A DNA stretch of 24,840 bases from a virus. The notes under the pieces are model-generated. The model did no database searches, was not told the origin of the DNA, and worked only from the letters and a program-made list of their open reading frames with translations. The DNA lies in the IMG/VR virus record IMGVR_UViG_3300033146_005244, positions 1 to 24,840 of that record. One strand, 5' to 3'. Both the position numbers and the translations under genes were made by a program. Within the stretch, counting starts at the first letter, position 1. Each line of letters opens with the position of its first letter. Positions 1-8,021 of the stretch are shown here, one piece after another.

Positions 1-2294
1 TTTTCTTCACTTAATAAATCATTAGTCATTTTTTGTTTGCCAATTAAATCTAATCTTATTTCATTAGCTTCTAATAGTTCCTTACCAGATAAATTTTCTT
101 TTCTAATCTTTTCATCTAATAATTTTAATTGTTCTGTATAAGCTGCTCTTGAATGATCTAAAGCATCTATAGATAATTGATTTCCTTCTTGATCTATTTT
201 AATTCTTACTCTTTCTTCATTTCCTCTTTTAATTTCTGCTTCAATAGAATCAGACATTCTTTTTCTTTCATCTAATGAAATATTTTTAAGAAATGAAATT
301 TCTCTTTTTTGAGCTTCTTTTTCTAAATTTTTTAATTTATTTTTTGCTTTTTCTTCTCTAGCAGTTATTTTTTCACTAACTTTCATTGCTTTGTTATATT
401 CAGCTTGCCTAGCAGGACTTAGTTCTTCATATTTACTTATTTCTTGTAATTGTTTTATTCTATCTAAATATTTTTTATTACTTTGTTCTGCTTCTTGTTG
501 AACTTGTTCATAAGCACCTTTTTTTTGAAGATAATTTTCATGTTCAAGTTTAATCCGGTATTGCGTTTTTTCATTTGATTTTTGTATTAAACTATCAATT
601 AAAGAAACTGGTTTAGCTCCTGCTGAAATTTTATCGAGATATTCTCCTGCGTGTTTGGATAAAGCTGCTGCTCCTTTTGTTAAACGAGTTCCACCCATAG
701 TTTTATAAAAATTACTAGCAGCTTGAGTAGCTGCATAATCAGTACCTTCAATAATTCTTTGCTGAAGATCTAACATATATTTACTTGTACTTACTTTCAT
801 CCTTTCTTCAAATTTGACAGCTGACTTTTTAGAACCCATATCCATTGCTTCTTCCATTCCTGATGAAAGCGCTTTACTCAAACCTTTTCCAACTTCTGTA
901 TTAACAGAAGCAAATCTTTTTTTAAATTTAGTAATTAATAAAATCGCTCCAATAATTGCTAATCCTAATAGAACACCTATCTTTTTCATATCAGCACCTT
1001 TAAAAGTTCCCATAAACTTTTTTCCAGCATCTATCCATCCAGTTAAATGATCTGCTACAAAAGACATTCCTTTATTTAATATAGGCATAGCTTTAAGAGC
1101 TAACTCCATTAATATGCCTTTTGTTTTTTCCATCATGTTTTTAAAATTCTTTTGAAACTTAGCTTGTTCTTGTTGCTTTTTGGAAAGTTCCTCTGAAGAA
1201 CCTGTAATCCCTGAAAATGTTTTTTCAAGGTCTTTCATATCCATATCAGCCATTTGACGTAATTCTTTAAGAGGCATACCTAATGATTTTGCCATAGCTG
1301 ATGCCGCTGGCCCACTCATGTTTTTAAGTTCTGCACCTAAATCCTTAAATCCATTTACTAATTTTCCTGGATCAACATTTCCTTCAATAGCATCTTGCAT
1401 ACTAACTCCAAGTTTAGCATATAAGAAAGCATTATCTTCAATTTGTCCTGGATCTAATAATTTATCAACAAACTCAGTAGCTGTTTGAGCACTTATACCC
1501 ACAGAAGAAAATGCTCCTGCTAATTTTGTTACACCTTTTGAAAATGATGCTATTTCAGAAGCGCTTTTTCCCATTTGCTTTAACATTTGAGTTGATTTTA
1601 CTGTACTATCTGTAAGATTATCTATTTCACTTTTACTAAACCCAAAAGCTCTTTGAACTTTTACAATTTCTCCTAACATTCCTTTAATAGATTTTGTTCC
1701 TAATCCACCCATTACTTTTAATGAGCCGATCATGTTTCTTACACCTTCTTCACTTCCACCAGTAATTTCAGAGAATTGAATTCCAGCAGTTGTAAGTCCT
1801 TTCAAATCAGAAGTTGCAACTCTCATTTCTCTTAAGCCAGTAATCCATTCAGTGGCTTTTTCAGAAGAAGCTCCAGTTGCTATCATAACTCCTGTTACTG
1901 CTTTTTCTAAATCATGCGAAGTTGTACCCATTTCTCCCATACGATATGAAAGATCTGCCATTTGTTGATTTAAACTAATAAAATCACTAACAACATCCAT
2001 TACTTGAATACCACCAAATAACATCCCAAAAGAACCAGCTATTTTTCCAGCAAAACTTCTTGCTTTATCTAAAGCTCCTGCTAATCTATCAGTATTTTTT
2101 GAAGCTTTTTCAGAAGACTCTACTATATCATCATAATTATCATTAAGCATATTAGAATTTTTATTCATACTTGTCATACTTTTATTTACTTTTTCAGCAA
2201 CGTTTCCCATACTAGATAAACTTTTTTCTGATTTTTTGAGGTTTTCGTCTAATCCATTCGATATATTTAAAAATAGGTCTACTGAGCCAGCCAT
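1..2294 (-). CDS. Tail tape measure protein (N-terminal 764 codons, truncated by window edge)
   Basis: The frame is open from an ATG at 2294 to the window edge without a stop, so the C-terminus is missing. The first 60 residues are polar and coiled-coil-like. Residues of roughly 80-420 are Gly/Ala/Ser/Met-rich helical sequence of the TP901-type tape measure kind, with segments such as GMLGEIVKVQRAFGFSK and KSLGMPLKELRQMADMD. A hydrophobic stretch (IGVLLGLAIIGAILLIT) follows near residue 450, and the rest is long Glu/Lys/Gln-rich coiled coil. This composition, length and position beside another large tail-type gene are what is expected of the protein that sets tail length and is later ejected. 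The start is supported by GGAG nine bases upstream. A late-type motif (rc of 2315-2330) lies just before it. T4's own counterpart is gp29; the sequence is too divergent for me to claim direct homology. Confidence 0.78.
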   Translation of the reverse strand, partial: MAGSVDLFLNISNGLDENLKKSEKSLSSMGNVAEKVNKSMTSMNKNSNMLNDNYDDIVESSEKASKNTDRLAGALDKARSFAGKIAGSFGMLFGGIQVMDVVSDFISLNQQMADLSYRMGEMGTTSHDLEKAVTGVMIATGASSEKATEWITGLREMRVATSDLKGLTTAGIQFSEITGGSEEGVRNMIGSLKVMGGLGTKSIKGMLGEIVKVQRAFGFSKSEIDNLTDSTVKSTQMLKQMGKSASEIASFSKGVTKLAGAFSSVGISAQTATEFVDKLLDPGQIEDNAFLYAKLGVSMQDAIEGNVDPGKLVNGFKDLGAELKNMSGPAASAMAKSLGMPLKELRQMADMDMKDLEKTFSGITGSSEELSKKQQEQAKFQKNFKNMMEKTKGILMELALKAMPILNKGMSFVADHLTGWIDAGKKFMGTFKGADMKKIGVLLGLAIIGAILLITKFKKRFASVNTEVGKGLSKALSSGMEEAMDMGSKKSAVKFEERMKVSTSKYMLDLQQRIIEGTDYAATQAASNFYKTMGGTRLTKGAAALSKHAGEYLDKISAGAKPVSLIDSLIQKSNEKTQYRIKLEHENYLQKKGAYEQVQQEAEQSNKKYLDRIKQLQEISKYEELSPARQAEYNKAMKVSEKITAREEKAKNKLKNLEKEAQKREISFLKNISLDERKRMSDSIEAEIKRGNEERVRIKIDQEGNQLSIDALDHSRAAYTEQLKLLDEKIRKENLSGKELLEANEIRLDLIGKQKMTNDLLSEE

Positions 2295-2314
2295 GTTTTC
2301 TCCAGAGTATTCTT

Positions 2315-2330
2315 TATAGTATTATCTTTT
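2315..2330 (-). promoter_or_regulatory. Putative late promoter motif for the tape measure gene
   Basis: The minus strand reads AAAAGATAATACTATA. Thirteen bases (AAAGATAATACTA) are identical to the motif in front of the 649-aa gene at 4298. No TTGACA-like -35 accompanies it. T4 late promoters are a lone AT-rich octamer, so a late promoter is the natural reading, but this is inferred from recurrence only. Confidence 0.45.
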
Positions 2331-2348
2331 CAATTAAAAAATAATATG

Positions 2349-4298
2349 TTAAGTTTCAATACCTGTTGTGGGATATCTTTGAACATCTAACACAGTTCTA
2401 AAACCAGAAGTGTCTAACTTATGAGTAATTTTTTTTATAAGGTAATACCCCGTTAAATAACTTTGTTGTAATATTTTTGAATTACTAGAATTATTTGTAT
2501 TATACTCATTATAATTTCTATATACATTTAATTTTATATAATATTGATAAGGCTGTAAACTAGTATCAAATAAAAAATAAGGATCTCCCAATATTTCTAT
2601 AGTCCCAAAAAAGATTCCTTGATTCATGTTTTTAACTACTTTTGCTGCTAATAAATTACTAAATGAACTTCCTGTATTTTCTTCTATTGTATTAACTAAT
2701 GTAAAATCATTACTATGTAATTTTCCATTATATAAACCAGTAGTATTTGCTGGAGCAGATCCATCATTACTATCAGATTCTTTTGACGGACTAGATAAAT
2801 ATACTTCTAACTCTTCACCTTTAACTGCTATACTTTGATTTAATTGAATAAAATCTAAACTATTTTTTACATTAAAATTTGTAACAATTGATGTTGGAGA
2901 TTGTCTATATTCATATGATCTAACATACTCTTGTTTTGTCTTATCTAACCTTCTATAAAAAAATCTTAATACAACAACCGTATCTGTATTAGCTCCTGAA
3001 CCAGTTTCTATTGTTTGTTCATTAATAGAATATGTATATGATATAGGTTCATATAAAGTTGAATCTTCTTTTCCGTCTTTATTATCAATTATTGCTTTTA
3101 TTCTTTCACCATCAGTAATATATTTATTATTTTTTTTATTTCTTAAAATTGGAGGAACTTTATTTACAAAATCATTTAATAAATCCTTTATAGACATAAA
3201 TTCATTTATTATTTTTCCAGTACTTATTCCATCATCATCTCTTTCATATCTTGGTTCCCCACCTAATGACATACTTATATTTAACCATTTAGAATTTTCT
3301 TCTAATTCTTTCTTATCAATAGTTGATAAATTATCTGGATATACATCTGATCTTTCTTTTTCTGGAACTGCCCATTGAATTGGCAAATCACTAGGTTCTC
3401 CATAATCAATAGTTTTACTTATTGGTTTTTTTCCATTTGGTAATAAAGGTTCTCCAATTTTATTTGTGCTTCCCGGAGAAACTCCTTTTACAACTTGAAC
3501 CCTTCCTCCAGTTGCTAAAAATAATTGTTTTGAAATACTATTAAATAATTTTTGAGGAGTACCTTTCATCAAAGCAAATCTTTTAATAATTTTAGTTTTA
3601 TCAAAGAATGAATTAGAAATAGATATTCCTGAAACTGTTGCTATTAATCCTTTTTCTGTTAAATTAAATTGAACATCCATCATCATAAAATACAACCAAG
3701 GACTTTTTAAATATAAACTTTCCATTTTTTTTATAGATGTTCTATCTTTCCAATCTGGAGATGATTTTAATGGGGGACTATAAACTTTTTCTCCTCTATT
3801 TGGATCTGAATATCCAAATCTTACTCTAAAATTTATATTTGATGTTGGATTAGGCATAAATTCAAGTACTGCTTTAGGAGTGGCTTCTTGTAATGATTTC
3901 ATTACAAGTTCATTTCCTCCCTTAGTTGCCATAACAGATTTAATTATTATATTTTCTAATCTATCTAAATCTTTATCAAATAACGTCATATTACATTTTA
4001 CAATTCCTCCATCATCTTCAAGAGTTATATTATCAAAAAAATTATCAAATTTTAAAGAACTAGTATCATTAGTATTAATAGGAGGTTTATAAATACTATC
4101 ATCAGTTTTTCTAAAAGTAACTGTTGTCCATTCATTATTTTCTGTTGGAGTTTTTTTACTTATATTTATATCATCTTTTAAAATATTAGTTCTAAATTGT
4201 ATTTCAACCCAAGGTGTCATAGGCAAAATTCCTTTAACATCTTTGTTTAATGACGTAGCATTTAATTTAAAAATACTTTCTGCTTTTATTGTTTCCAT
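2349..4298 (-). CDS. Large tail/baseplate structural protein, possibly hub
   Basis: The protein has 649 aa and is mostly beta-rich, without a signal peptide or membrane segment. Visible blocks include WVEIQFRTNILKDDINI near the N-terminus, NINFRVRFGYSDPNRGEKVY around residue 155, and a Ser/Asn/Thr-rich linker near 520-540. The region of about residues 215-260 (a virion-type hydrophobic core followed by FALMKGTPQKLFNSISKQLF) resembles the way myophage baseplate hub proteins (gpD/gp27 type) are built, and such a gene normally stands next to the tape measure. I cannot recognise a specific T4 gene product, so the hub role is an inference from position, size and composition. The start has GAGGAA five bases upstream, and a late-type motif directly precedes it. 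It lies 54 bases upstream of the tape measure gene and is probably co-transcribed with it. Confidence 0.6.
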   Translation of the reverse strand: METIKAESIFKLNATSLNKDVKGILPMTPWVEIQFRTNILKDDINISKKTPTENNEWTTVTFRKTDDSIYKPPINTNDTSSLKFDNFFDNITLEDDGGIVKCNMTLFDKDLDRLENIIIKSVMATKGGNELVMKSLQEATPKAVLEFMPNPTSNINFRVRFGYSDPNRGEKVYSPPLKSSPDWKDRTSIKKMESLYLKSPWLYFMMMDVQFNLTEKGLIATVSGISISNSFFDKTKIIKRFALMKGTPQKLFNSISKQLFLATGGRVQVVKGVSPGSTNKIGEPLLPNGKKPISKTIDYGEPSDLPIQWAVPEKERSDVYPDNLSTIDKKELEENSKWLNISMSLGGEPRYERDDDGISTGKIINEFMSIKDLLNDFVNKVPPILRNKKNNKYITDGERIKAIIDNKDGKEDSTLYEPISYTYSINEQTIETGSGANTDTVVVLRFFYRRLDKTKQEYVRSYEYRQSPTSIVTNFNVKNSLDFIQLNQSIAVKGEELEVYLSSPSKESDSNDGSAPANTTGLYNGKLHSNDFTLVNTIEENTGSSFSNLLAAKVVKNMNQGIFFGTIEILGDPYFLFDTSLQPYQYYIKLNVYRNYNEYNTNNSSNSKILQQSYLTGYYLIKKITHKLDTSGFRTVLDVQRYPTTGIET

Positions 4299-4309
4299 TT
4301 TTATTCCTC

Positions 4310-4323
4310 TAGTATTATCTTTA
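4310..4323 (-). promoter_or_regulatory. Putative late promoter motif for the 649-aa gene
   Basis: The minus strand reads TAAAGATAATACTA, matching the motif upstream of the tape measure gene. It is followed at once by the GAGGAA ribosome-binding site and ATG 4298, so the leader would be only about 12-15 bases. Confidence 0.45.
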
Positions 4324-4330
4324 TTAAAAA

Positions 4331-4345
4331 TAAAGATAAATATAA
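4331..4345 (+). promoter_or_regulatory. Putative late promoter motif for the 51-aa gene
   Basis: TAAAGATAAATATAA is identical over 15 bases to the motif at 15080-15094. The embedded GATAAATA differs by one base from the T4 late consensus TATAAATA. It ends about 22 bases before the start codon at 4367. Confidence 0.5.
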
Positions 4346-4366
4346 CACTTTATATAAGGAATGATA

Positions 4367-4522
4367 ATGAAATTTGAAAAAATAAAAAAACTTGTCGGAG
4401 CAACTTCTACAAAAAAATTAAAAAACCTAATGAAAAAAATTTCTCCTGCTGAATTTAGAAAAGAAATGAAAAAGAAAAATGGCTCTATTGTTAATATCAT
4501 TAAAAAGAAAGTTAAGGAATAA
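4367..4522 (+). CDS. Small lysine-rich protein, 51 aa
   Basis: This 51-codon gene begins MKFEKIKKLVGATSTKKL and ends KKKVKE. About a third of its residues are lysine and it has almost no acidic character, suggesting nucleic-acid binding, though the function is unknown. It is supported as a real gene by AAGGA six bases before the ATG and by the late-type motif just upstream. An ATG at 4361 is in frame but abuts the ribosome-binding site, so 4367 is preferred. It lies alone on the plus strand between two minus-strand virion genes, and its last 11 bases overlap the end of the convergent 202-aa gene. Confidence 0.6.
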   Translation: MKFEKIKKLVGATSTKKLKNLMKKISPAEFRKEMKKKNGSIVNIIKKKVKE

Positions 4523-5120
4523 CAGAAGACGATGTGGTAGAAGTTAAAGAAGATATTGGACGTGAATTTAATGCTAAATTCACTCTATCTTGAAGTTCTG
4601 TTTTAGAATATGCTACTTGAATTTTTGTATATCCAATTTCTTTAGGTTCTAATGTTTGATTTAATCCTTGAATCCAAGGATTATTTATAGGATATTGAAG
4701 TTTTGATAAACTCGTCCATCCCGCACTTGCCATTCTAGGAGCTACTATCATTGACGTATGATATCTACGAAAAGCAGTTCTTATTATATTTGGTCTATTT
4801 AATTTAAGAAATCTATAAAATAAATGAGGTTTCATTATTTGATTACCTCGTTTAATTAGATATATTGTTCTCGCAAGCCATTGTTTATCTGGCATCGATA
4901 AATAATTAAGATTTATACCATCTGTGTAGTGACCTGATACTCTAACGAAACTTCTTGGACCTGAATAAAGAGTTAGAATTAAAGGTGATGGATCTCTTTT
5001 GAAGTTGGAATATCGAAGGCTATATATACAACCAAAGATTAAAGCCTTTCCTCTCGTTGAGGTCATAGCATAACGTCGCGATCTTAATTTACTTAACAGC
5101 CAAGAAATAACTCCAGCCAT
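4512..5120 (-). CDS. Unrecognised basic virion-region protein, 202 aa
   Basis: The family is not recognised. The protein is rich in Arg, Tyr, Leu and Ser, begins MAGVISWLLSKLRSRRYAMT, and contains VSGHYTDGINLNYLSMPDKQ and LNRPNIIRTAFRRYHTS. Segments of the form 'GINLNYL' followed by a basic stretch are something I associate with small structural or DNA-associated proteins of large myophages, but I cannot name one. It is the last gene of a minus-strand run (84 aa, 58 aa, 202 aa), starting two bases beyond the stop codon of the 58-aa gene. GGTAA in the end of that gene is the only ribosome-binding-like sequence. A virion role is inferred only from the neighbours. Confidence 0.6.
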   Translation of the reverse strand: MAGVISWLLSKLRSRRYAMTSTRGKALIFGCIYSLRYSNFKRDPSPLILTLYSGPRSFVRVSGHYTDGINLNYLSMPDKQWLARTIYLIKRGNQIMKPHLFYRFLKLNRPNIIRTAFRRYHTSMIVAPRMASAGWTSLSKLQYPINNPWIQGLNQTLEPKEIGYTKIQVAYSKTELQDRVNLALNSRPISSLTSTTSSSVIP

Positions 5121-5121
5121 T

Positions 5122-5298
5122 TTATTTACCTTCTATTTCTTCTCTAAGTTCTACAAGATAAACCCCTTTTGAACTTAATTTCATAATAAAACCTTTCCAT
5201 TCTTCTTTTGTTTTTATATTTACTACCTCACAAAGGTTATCTTCTTTTGATAAAAATTGCCAATCAGTTTCACCTATTACTATTACAACCTTTTCCAT
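5122..5298 (-). CDS. Small acidic/amphipathic protein, 58 aa, unknown
   Basis: This short gene fits exactly into the gap between the 84-aa and 202-aa genes. It begins MEKVVIVIGETDWQFLSKED and ends LREEIEGK. The alternation of a hydrophobic beta-strand (VVIVIG) with charged helices suggests a small folded alpha/beta domain. Its ATG (5298) lies two bases after the stop codon of the 84-aa gene, with a GAGGATAAT ribosome-binding site in the end of that gene, and its stop is one base before the next ATG. This close packing is the main reason to believe it. Function unknown. Confidence 0.6.
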   Translation of the reverse strand: MEKVVIVIGETDWQFLSKEDNLCEVVNIKTKEEWKGFIMKLSSKGVYLVELREEIEGK

Positions 5299-5300
5299 TA

Positions 5301-5555
5301 TTATCCTCGTTTTGCCATAGATCTTTTTCGTCTAGCATTGATTTGAGCCATCTTCCCTTTCATTTTCCGAGCAGCTTTTTTTCCAGAACGCTTTCTTTTT
5401 CTAATCTCTTCAGGAGACATTTTTATTTCTTTTCGCACTCCATCGTTATTTAATACTCTATAACCTTCACGAGTAGAAGAGTATTTTACTTTCCATTTTC
5501 CTTTTCTAACAACACGTTCTCTTTCAATTGCTTCTACGATTTTTTTTAGTTTCAT
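5301..5555 (-). CDS. Very basic Arg/Lys-rich protein, 84 aa, probable DNA-associated
   Basis: The N-terminal half is a small mixed domain (GKWKVKYSSTREGYRVLNNDG). The C-terminal half is a highly basic helix, with MSPEEIRKRKRSGKKAARK then QINARRKRSMAKR. Small proteins with a 'MSPxEIRKRK...KKAxRKxK' tail are common in marine myophages and remain uncharacterised as far as I recall. The charge suggests binding to DNA or RNA, perhaps packaged DNA, but this is inference. AAGGAA precedes the ATG and a late-type motif (5566-5580) lies directly upstream, so it probably heads the 84/58/202-aa transcription unit. Confidence 0.65.
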   Translation of the reverse strand: MKLKKIVEAIERERVVRKGKWKVKYSSTREGYRVLNNDGVRKEIKMSPEEIRKRKRSGKKAARKMKGKMAQINARRKRSMAKRG

Positions 5556-5565
5556 ATTAATTTCC

Positions 5566-5580
5566 TTATATATATCTTTA
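5566..5580 (-). promoter_or_regulatory. Putative late promoter motif for the 84/58/202-aa unit
   Basis: The minus strand reads TAAAGATATATATAA, sharing TAAAGATA with the other late-type motifs. It is immediately followed by the AAGGAA ribosome-binding site. A divergent copy of the motif lies 24 bases away at 5604-5618. Confidence 0.42.
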
Positions 5581-5603
5581 CAGTAAGTTATTGAATTAAA
5601 CTT

Positions 5604-5618
5604 GTAAAGATAATATTA
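5604..5618 (+). promoter_or_regulatory. Putative late promoter motif for the 165-aa gene
   Basis: TAAAGATAATATTAA on the plus strand ends 24 bases before ATG 5643. It forms a divergent pair with the motif at 5566-5580. Confidence 0.42.
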
Positions 5619-5642
5619 ATACATATAGTACAGGAGAATAAT

Positions 5643-6140
5643 ATGTTGTTAGAACAATTATTAGATGAAATAAAACTAGGTAAAGATTTTGTAGATGCAA
5701 AAAAAACTATTAAAGATATAAATAATTTTATAGATGAAGATTATAATATTTTTTTAGCTGGGCAGAGATCTGCTGAATTACTTAAAGAGTGTGATAATTC
5801 TAAATCTTTTATTAAAAAATTAAGTAGAGCATCAAGAAACTATACTGAATTTGAAAATAAACTTCTTGAAGGAAAAGTAGTATCTTCAGTTTATGCTAAA
5901 ATGAAGATGGATTCAATTGTTGATGATGTTAATACAGCAACTATTGAACTTGATAAAAATATTAAACTATTAAGAGAATCAAATAAAGAAGCAATCGCTA
6001 AAACTATAGCAACTCTTGATTTTGGTTTAAATATTTTAAGTGAATCTACTACCACAGGAAAGAAAAATTTTAGAGAAGCAAAACAAATTCTTCAAGCTTT
6101 TGTAAATAAAGAATCAAATTTTATTAAAGAAACTATTTAA
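5643..6140 (+). CDS. Helical coiled-coil protein, 165 aa, unknown
   Basis: The protein is almost entirely predicted alpha-helix, rich in Lys, Glu, Asn and Leu. It begins MLLEQLLDEIKLGKDFVDA and contains heptad-like stretches (TIELDKNIKLLRESNKEAIA). It has no cysteine pair motif, membrane segment or enzymatic signature. The start has AGGAG seven bases upstream. It is a one-gene plus-strand unit with a late-type motif in front and a strong terminator behind, and it converges on the DHH operon. A structural, scaffold or internal-head role is possible but not shown. Confidence 0.65.
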   Translation: MLLEQLLDEIKLGKDFVDAKKTIKDINNFIDEDYNIFLAGQRSAELLKECDNSKSFIKKLSRASRNYTEFENKLLEGKVVSSVYAKMKMDSIVDDVNTATIELDKNIKLLRESNKEAIAKTIATLDFGLNILSESTTTGKKNFREAKQILQAFVNKESNFIKETI

Positions 6141-6155
6141 TATTTCTACTTTAAG

Positions 6156-6188
6156 AAAAAAAAGACACTCAATTGAGTGTCTTTTTTT
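6156..6188. terminator. Bidirectional rho-independent terminator
   Basis: A perfect 7-bp stem GACACTC/GAGTGTC (6164-6170 with 6175-6181) with loop AATT is flanked by eight A on the left and seven T on the right. It therefore works in both directions and separates the convergent 165-aa gene and DHH operon. Confidence 0.9.
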
Positions 6189-6201
6189 GTTTTATAAGAT
6201 T

Positions 6202-8019
6202 TTAGAAACTAACGTTTTCTAAAATTTGATTTTTAAGTTCCAATTTACTTTCATTTTTATTAAATTTAAATTTTTCTACATCTTCTTTATCGCCTTTTAA
6301 GGGACCAACTTTTACTCCTGTAAATTTTTCGTCTAACTTTTTAAATATTTCTGTTCTATAAAACTTTATTATGTCTTGTCTTTTTCCAGAAATTGCAGGT
6401 TTTGCTTCTTCTGTTTTAGTTCCTTTAATAGCTGGCTTTCCTTCTATCCATTCTTTAGTACTCTTAAGCTTTGTTACTTTTGCTTCTGCTGATAAGTTGC
6501 TAAAAGCAATTTCATTTTTAAGTTTTTCTTGTTCTATATCTAATTCATTCTTTTTAGCTTTAATTTCATCTCGTTTTAATTTACCTTCTTTTCCCGGATT
6601 TAATTTGCTTTCGGCTGTAAGTTCTTTTTTTAGTAGGGTAACTTTCTTCTTGGCATTTGTTAACCTCTTTTTTCTTAACATAAGAAGTTTCTCTAAACTT
6701 TCTTGCTTTTTTTTGTTTTTCCAAGAAACTCCTGCTAATTTGTATAGTTCTCCAGAAGTTGCTATAGAAGCATGTCCACCTATTCCTTCTTTTACTTGAT
6801 CAAATTTCTTTTTGTTATACTTATTTCCATATTTTTTTTCAACTTCGGTAAAAGCAGCTTTCATAATATCAATAAGATTATATTTACTTTTTTCGTTGTC
6901 TGGCATATCTGGATTTAACGCTATTTGTATCATATTAGCCCAAGATCTCATTGCCCAAGGATAACGATTTCCATTTTTATCAGTTAACATTGAACCAACA
7001 AATCTTCCCGGTTGTCCTGGCCCTGACAATTCAGACCACATTCCTGATCCTTTTACTTTAAATACAGAGTTTGGTCCAGTAGCGTCTGCTATATCTTTTT
7101 CATTTTTTGCTCTCATAGCTTCAATAGAAACTGGGGGTTTACTTCTTCCCTCTCCCCTCATCGCTTTTCTAATAGTTGATTTAGATAATTCTGTTTTTTC
7201 TTTTGGGTCTTTCCCTATTAATTTTTTAATTAGTTTATCATCTCTTTTTTCTTGTGGTTTTTTTAATTCTTTTACTAATTCTATTTCTTTAGAAATAAGA
7301 GTTTTAACCTTATTGGATTTCAGAGCAGTATAAACACCTTTTACACTAGGAATTGCATTTCTAATTATATATTCAATAGCTCCAGTTGTTTTTGCGGAAG
7401 GCTTTCCTGTTGCAGTATCTCCTTTTAGTACAGCTGAAAGTAATGCATTTACAACGTTTGGAAAGTTTTTTTTATTCATTTTTAATTTTGATAGATCTAA
7501 TAAATTATCTATTTTAGCACTATCAACTTTTGAAATTTCTTTGAGGGTATTCGCTCCAGCTATTCCAGAAGTATGAATAGTTGCAATTCTTTCAGTATCA
7601 GATTTATGGCTTACTTCACCTTTTCTTTTAGGATCTCTTTTTGGTCCAGCTCTTACTCCAGATTTTGATTTTCTTGCCTCTTCTCCTGGTTTTGGTTCTT
7701 CTTGTTCATGATGGTCAGATAACCAATCTACAGTTACTCCTGGAGGTAATCGAGAAAAATCAACTACTACAGCCATTTGTTTAGGACTAACATTAAAGAA
7801 AGCTGGTTTCTGATTTCCATATTGAACAGGGAATAATTGTATTCTTTCAGGAGCTACTCCTTGCTTTATTAATTGTCTATATACAAGCATTGCTGAAAAA
7901 ACACCATCCATATCAACATGATGATACAATTTTACAGAAGAAGAACCTGATTTCAATCTTATTCCTGATTCATTAAGTTTCTCTTCTTTAGCATTTTTTA
8001 ATATATCTGAAAAATCCAT
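6202..8019 (-). CDS. DHH-family phosphoesterase fused to long lysine-rich helical region; probable internal head protein
   Basis: Residues 30-110 carry the three N-terminal DHH motifs: H34-x-D36-x-D38-G39 in LYHHVDMDGVFSAML, a buried strand ending in D87 (MAVVVDFS), and D102-H103-H104. A later 'SKVDSAKID' (about 165-175) may be the fourth metal-binding aspartate. DHH proteins are Mn-dependent phosphoesterases (RecJ exonuclease, NrnA nano-RNase, GdpP/DhhP cyclic-dinucleotide phosphodiesterases). Which substrate applies here cannot be told. No DHHA1 domain is evident; the remaining ~430 residues are Lys-rich helices with a coiled coil near 430-520. The N-terminus, MDFSDILKNAKEEKLNE, looks like a T4 prohead propeptide ending L-N-E. 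It is the last gene of a four-gene operon, starting two bases after the previous stop, with GAGGAA as ribosome-binding site. Confidence 0.75.
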   Translation of the reverse strand: MDFSDILKNAKEEKLNESGIRLKSGSSSVKLYHHVDMDGVFSAMLVYRQLIKQGVAPERIQLFPVQYGNQKPAFFNVSPKQMAVVVDFSRLPPGVTVDWLSDHHEQEEPKPGEEARKSKSGVRAGPKRDPKRKGEVSHKSDTERIATIHTSGIAGANTLKEISKVDSAKIDNLLDLSKLKMNKKNFPNVVNALLSAVLKGDTATGKPSAKTTGAIEYIIRNAIPSVKGVYTALKSNKVKTLISKEIELVKELKKPQEKRDDKLIKKLIGKDPKEKTELSKSTIRKAMRGEGRSKPPVSIEAMRAKNEKDIADATGPNSVFKVKGSGMWSELSGPGQPGRFVGSMLTDKNGNRYPWAMRSWANMIQIALNPDMPDNEKSKYNLIDIMKAAFTEVEKKYGNKYNKKKFDQVKEGIGGHASIATSGELYKLAGVSWKNKKKQESLEKLLMLRKKRLTNAKKKVTLLKKELTAESKLNPGKEGKLKRDEIKAKKNELDIEQEKLKNEIAFSNLSAEAKVTKLKSTKEWIEGKPAIKGTKTEEAKPAISGKRQDIIKFYRTEIFKKLDEKFTGVKVGPLKGDKEDVEKFKFNKNESKLELKNQILENVSF

Positions 8020-8021
8020 AT

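Noticed and set aside
5208-5453. Plus-strand frame of 81 aa opposite the 84-aa gene
   Set aside because: It is Leu/Phe/Ser-rich antisense shadow of the basic gene, without ribosome-binding site.
6371-6799. Plus-strand 142-aa frame within the DHH gene
   Set aside because: Hydrophobic Ser/Phe/Leu-rich shadow of a Lys/Glu-rich minus-strand coding region.
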